The notes under the pieces: generated by a model
The model's input: only the letters and a program-made list of their open reading frames with translations
What the model was told of the DNA's origin: nothing
The model's database searches: none
Origin: Sandaracinus sp.
GTDB taxonomy: Bacteria; Myxococcota_A; Polyangia; Polyangiales; Houyiibacteriaceae
Assembly: GCA_020633125.1 (NCBI GenBank)
Contig: JACKEH010000053.1
Span: forward strand, 1 to 31,415
Length of the DNA: 31,415 nt
Reading direction: 5' to 3'
Translations under genes and position numbers: made by a program
In this document: positions 29,523-31,415 of the stretch, piece by piece
Numbering within the stretch: position 1 is the stretch's first letter
Layout: every line of letters starts with the position of its first letter

Positions 29523-31415
29523 ATGCCGCGAAGCGTTCTGACCGTAGCCGTCTTGCTCGTCGTCGTTTCGTGCGGGTCCGACCCCGGCGTCAGGCCCGAT
29601 GGGGCATCCCCTCCTTGCCGTGACGACTCGGCCTGCGACGACGGACTCTTTTGCAACGGGCTCGAACGGTGCGACCCGACCGACTCTGCGGCGAACTCGC
29701 TCGGATGTTTGGCTGGGTCATCGCCATGCGAGCGGCTTTGCAGCGAAACGCTGAACGACTGCGTCGACGCCTGCCCGGACAACGACGGAGACGGAGCCTT
29801 CGAGGCTTCGTGCGGTGGAGACGATTGCGACGACTCGGACCCGAATCGCGCTCCCGGCAACCGCGAAATCTGCGACTCGGACGACGAGGACTGCGATCCC
29901 AGTACGTTCGGGTTCCGAGACCTCGACGGAGACGCACGACCGGATTCCCGATGCTGCAATCCTCAGGCTGGTGGTGGGGAACTGTGTGGAGACGACTGCA
30001 ACGACATGCGCCCCGACATCTACTCGGGTCAGGTTGAGGCCTGCGACGGCTTCGACAACGACTGCGACGGGACGGTCGACGAGGGCGTAGTTCGCACCTT
30101 CCACCCCGACTCGGACGGGGATGGTTTCGGCGACCCCGATCCCGCTCCGATGCGAGGTTGCAGCCCGCCGGACGGCTGGGTCGAGAACGACGACGACTGC
30201 GACGACACCCAACGCGCCATCAACCCCGCCGCTGGCGAGGCGTGCGACGGGATCGACACGAACTGCAACGGGATCCTGGAGGGCGTGGGTGAAGATGTAG
30301 ACCGTGACGGAGACTGGAGCGGATGCGGTCGGGTCCCAGGTGACTGCGACGACTCAGACCCACGGGTGTTTCGCGGCGCCGTCGAGTTGTGCGACGGCTT
30401 GGACAACGACTGCGACGGTCGCTTCGATGGCCCGGGCGAGGACGACGACGGCGACGGATACGCCGACGCGGCTTGCGGAGGCGACGATTGCGACGACGCG
30501 TCAGCGACGTTTCATCCGGGTGCAGTAGAAGTCTGCGATGGCAGGGACACCAACTGCGACGGAACGCCTACCATTGCCGACGCCGATGGGGATGGCCGCG
30601 GGTCGGACTCGTGTGGGGGTGACGATTGCGACGATTCCCGCGACTCCGTCTACGCGGGCGCGCCCGAACTCTGCGACGGACTCGACAACGACTGCAACGG
30701 GCGATTGGACGGGCCGGGAGAAGACGACGACGGAGACGGATTCGCCGACACGTCGTGCGGGGGTGATGACTGCGACGACACCCGAGCGAGCTACTACCCG
30801 GGGGCACCCGAGGGGTGCGACGGTCTCGACACCAATTGCGACGGCATTGCCAACGCGAGCGACGACGATGGCGACGGATTTGGCGACATCGCGTGCGGCG
30901 GAACCGACTGCGACGATTCGCGCATCACCGTCTTTCCGGGCGCCCCGGAGGTGTGCAATGGGCGCGATGACGACTGCGATGGCAACGTCGACGGACCGGT
31001 GGTCGACTGCGTCGGCGCCACGCCTTTCTGCAGCGCTTTGACCGACCGGTGCGTGGCCGATTTGCCGTGCGGCGACGGTGTCCTGCACCCGGGGGAGGAG
31101 TGCGACGACGGGAACCTCGTGGACTTCGACGGGTGTAGCAGTCGATGTTTCGAAGAGCCTCGTTTGATTCGCCCACCGACAGCCGCCACCGCGTCCTCGT
31201 CGAATCCGACTCTCGTGTGGACGTGGCCCTTGGGACCGCACGAGGGGTTCGTCGAAGTCTGTGAGCAACCGGACTGCGCAACTCCGACCTCGATACCGAC
31301 GATGGGAACGTCGGGGCGCCTGGGGCCGTCGTTCCCGCCAGGTCTCTACTTCTGGCGAGTCGTACGGCGCGTAGGGCCCGAAACCGTGTCGGCGTCTCGA
31401 TGGTGGTCCCTGAGA
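29523..31415 (+). CDS. MopE-type metal-binding-repeat lipoprotein (C-terminus outside window)
   Basis: The frame is open from ATG 29523 to the window edge, giving at least 631 residues. Lipoprotein signal with Cys17 (VLLVVVSC). Then a Cys-rich part (CDDGLFCNGLERC) and eight repeats of the putative metal-binding (MopE-like) motif from about residue 97 to 489, consensus DCDDSxPxxxPGAxExCDGxDNDCDG, with DGDGF/DGDGY-like acidic turns between them. Next comes the myxobacterial Cys motif GEECDDGNLVDFDGCSSRC (about 520-545, DUF4215-like). The final part (about 550 on, NPTLVWTWPLGPHEGFVEV, GLYFWRVVRR) reads as the start of a beta-sandwich domain. MopE of Methylococcus binds copper with related motifs; Ca binding is the other option. 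GGGGGG at 29515-29520 may be its ribosome binding site. Confidence 0.88.
   Translation, partial: MPRSVLTVAVLLVVVSCGSDPGVRPDGASPPCRDDSACDDGLFCNGLERCDPTDSAANSLGCLAGSSPCERLCSETLNDCVDACPDNDGDGAFEASCGGDDCDDSDPNRAPGNREICDSDDEDCDPSTFGFRDLDGDARPDSRCCNPQAGGGELCGDDCNDMRPDIYSGQVEACDGFDNDCDGTVDEGVVRTFHPDSDGDGFGDPDPAPMRGCSPPDGWVENDDDCDDTQRAINPAAGEACDGIDTNCNGILEGVGEDVDRDGDWSGCGRVPGDCDDSDPRVFRGAVELCDGLDNDCDGRFDGPGEDDDGDGYADAACGGDDCDDASATFHPGAVEVCDGRDTNCDGTPTIADADGDGRGSDSCGGDDCDDSRDSVYAGAPELCDGLDNDCNGRLDGPGEDDDGDGFADTSCGGDDCDDTRASYYPGAPEGCDGLDTNCDGIANASDDDGDGFGDIACGGTDCDDSRITVFPGAPEVCNGRDDDCDGNVDGPVVDCVGATPFCSALTDRCVADLPCGDGVLHPGEECDDGNLVDFDGCSSRCFEEPRLIRPPTAATASSSNPTLVWTWPLGPHEGFVEVCEQPDCATPTSIPTMGTSGRLGPSFPPGLYFWRVVRRVGPETVSASRWWSLR

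Noticed and set aside
30501..31268. Long minus-strand open frame opposite the MopE-like gene
   Set aside because: It is the mirror of the Asp/Gly/Cys repeats (GAC/GTC codons). The plus strand has a signal peptide and clear motifs; the minus frame has none.

Overview
The window looks like a chromosomal segment of a high-GC myxobacterium-like bacterium (Myxococcota, probably Polyangia, perhaps Sandaracinaceae). This placement is inferred from strong G/C preference at third codon positions, frequent GTG starts, and many secreted lipoproteins with Asp- or Cys-rich linkers. A Hanks-type kinase, a protein with MopE-type metal-binding repeats and a DUF4215-like Cys motif, and an FG-GAP surface protein also fit. 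It is not proven. I saw no rRNA, intact tRNA, CRISPR array or intact insertion sequence.

Positions 1-10.1 kb: a fatty-acid desaturase and a peptide deformylase converge on a perfect bidirectional terminator. They are followed by a small exported protein, a block of 15-bp and 8-bp tandem repeats, a coupled pair (coiled-coil membrane protein and NAD(P)-binding oxidoreductase), an exported eight-repeat IPT/TIG protein with a hairpin over its ribosome binding site, a DUF1963 protein, a lipoprotein and a double-YCII protein.

Positions 10.1-17.3 kb: this is the housekeeping core. A SUKH/SMI1 protein and guaB (IMP dehydrogenase) lie on the minus strand. Divergent from them, guaA (GMP synthase) heads a plus-strand run with a small exported protein, a PEGA-like lipoprotein and a kinase that joins a lipoprotein-like N-terminus, an exported beta-rich domain, seven membrane helices, a coiled coil and a Ser/Thr kinase. 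GuaB and GuaA catalyse the two steps from IMP to GMP and here share a divergent control region instead of forming a guaBA operon.

Positions 17.4-23.4 kb: surface and secreted proteins, namely a polyhydroxybutyrate-depolymerase-like esterase lipoprotein, a lipoprotein of unknown function, a large FG-GAP/CARDB-like lipoprotein and an unrecognised helical protein.

Positions 23.4-31.4 kb: the accessory part. A gene-free stretch carries a family of imperfect palindromes. It precedes a DUF222-HNH endonuclease gene that itself contains six copies of one perfect 14-bp palindrome. Downstream are a diverged direct repeat and the decayed tnpA/tnpB part of an IS66-family element. This runs into the end of a tightly coupled three-gene minus-strand operon (zinc-ribbon membrane protein, DUF4126-like zinc-ribbon membrane protein, membrane-anchored NADase-type glycan-binding-like protein), the best candidate here for an undescribed system. 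A frameshifted small gene and a fragment of uncertain start follow. The window ends inside a long lipoprotein with eight MopE-type repeats.
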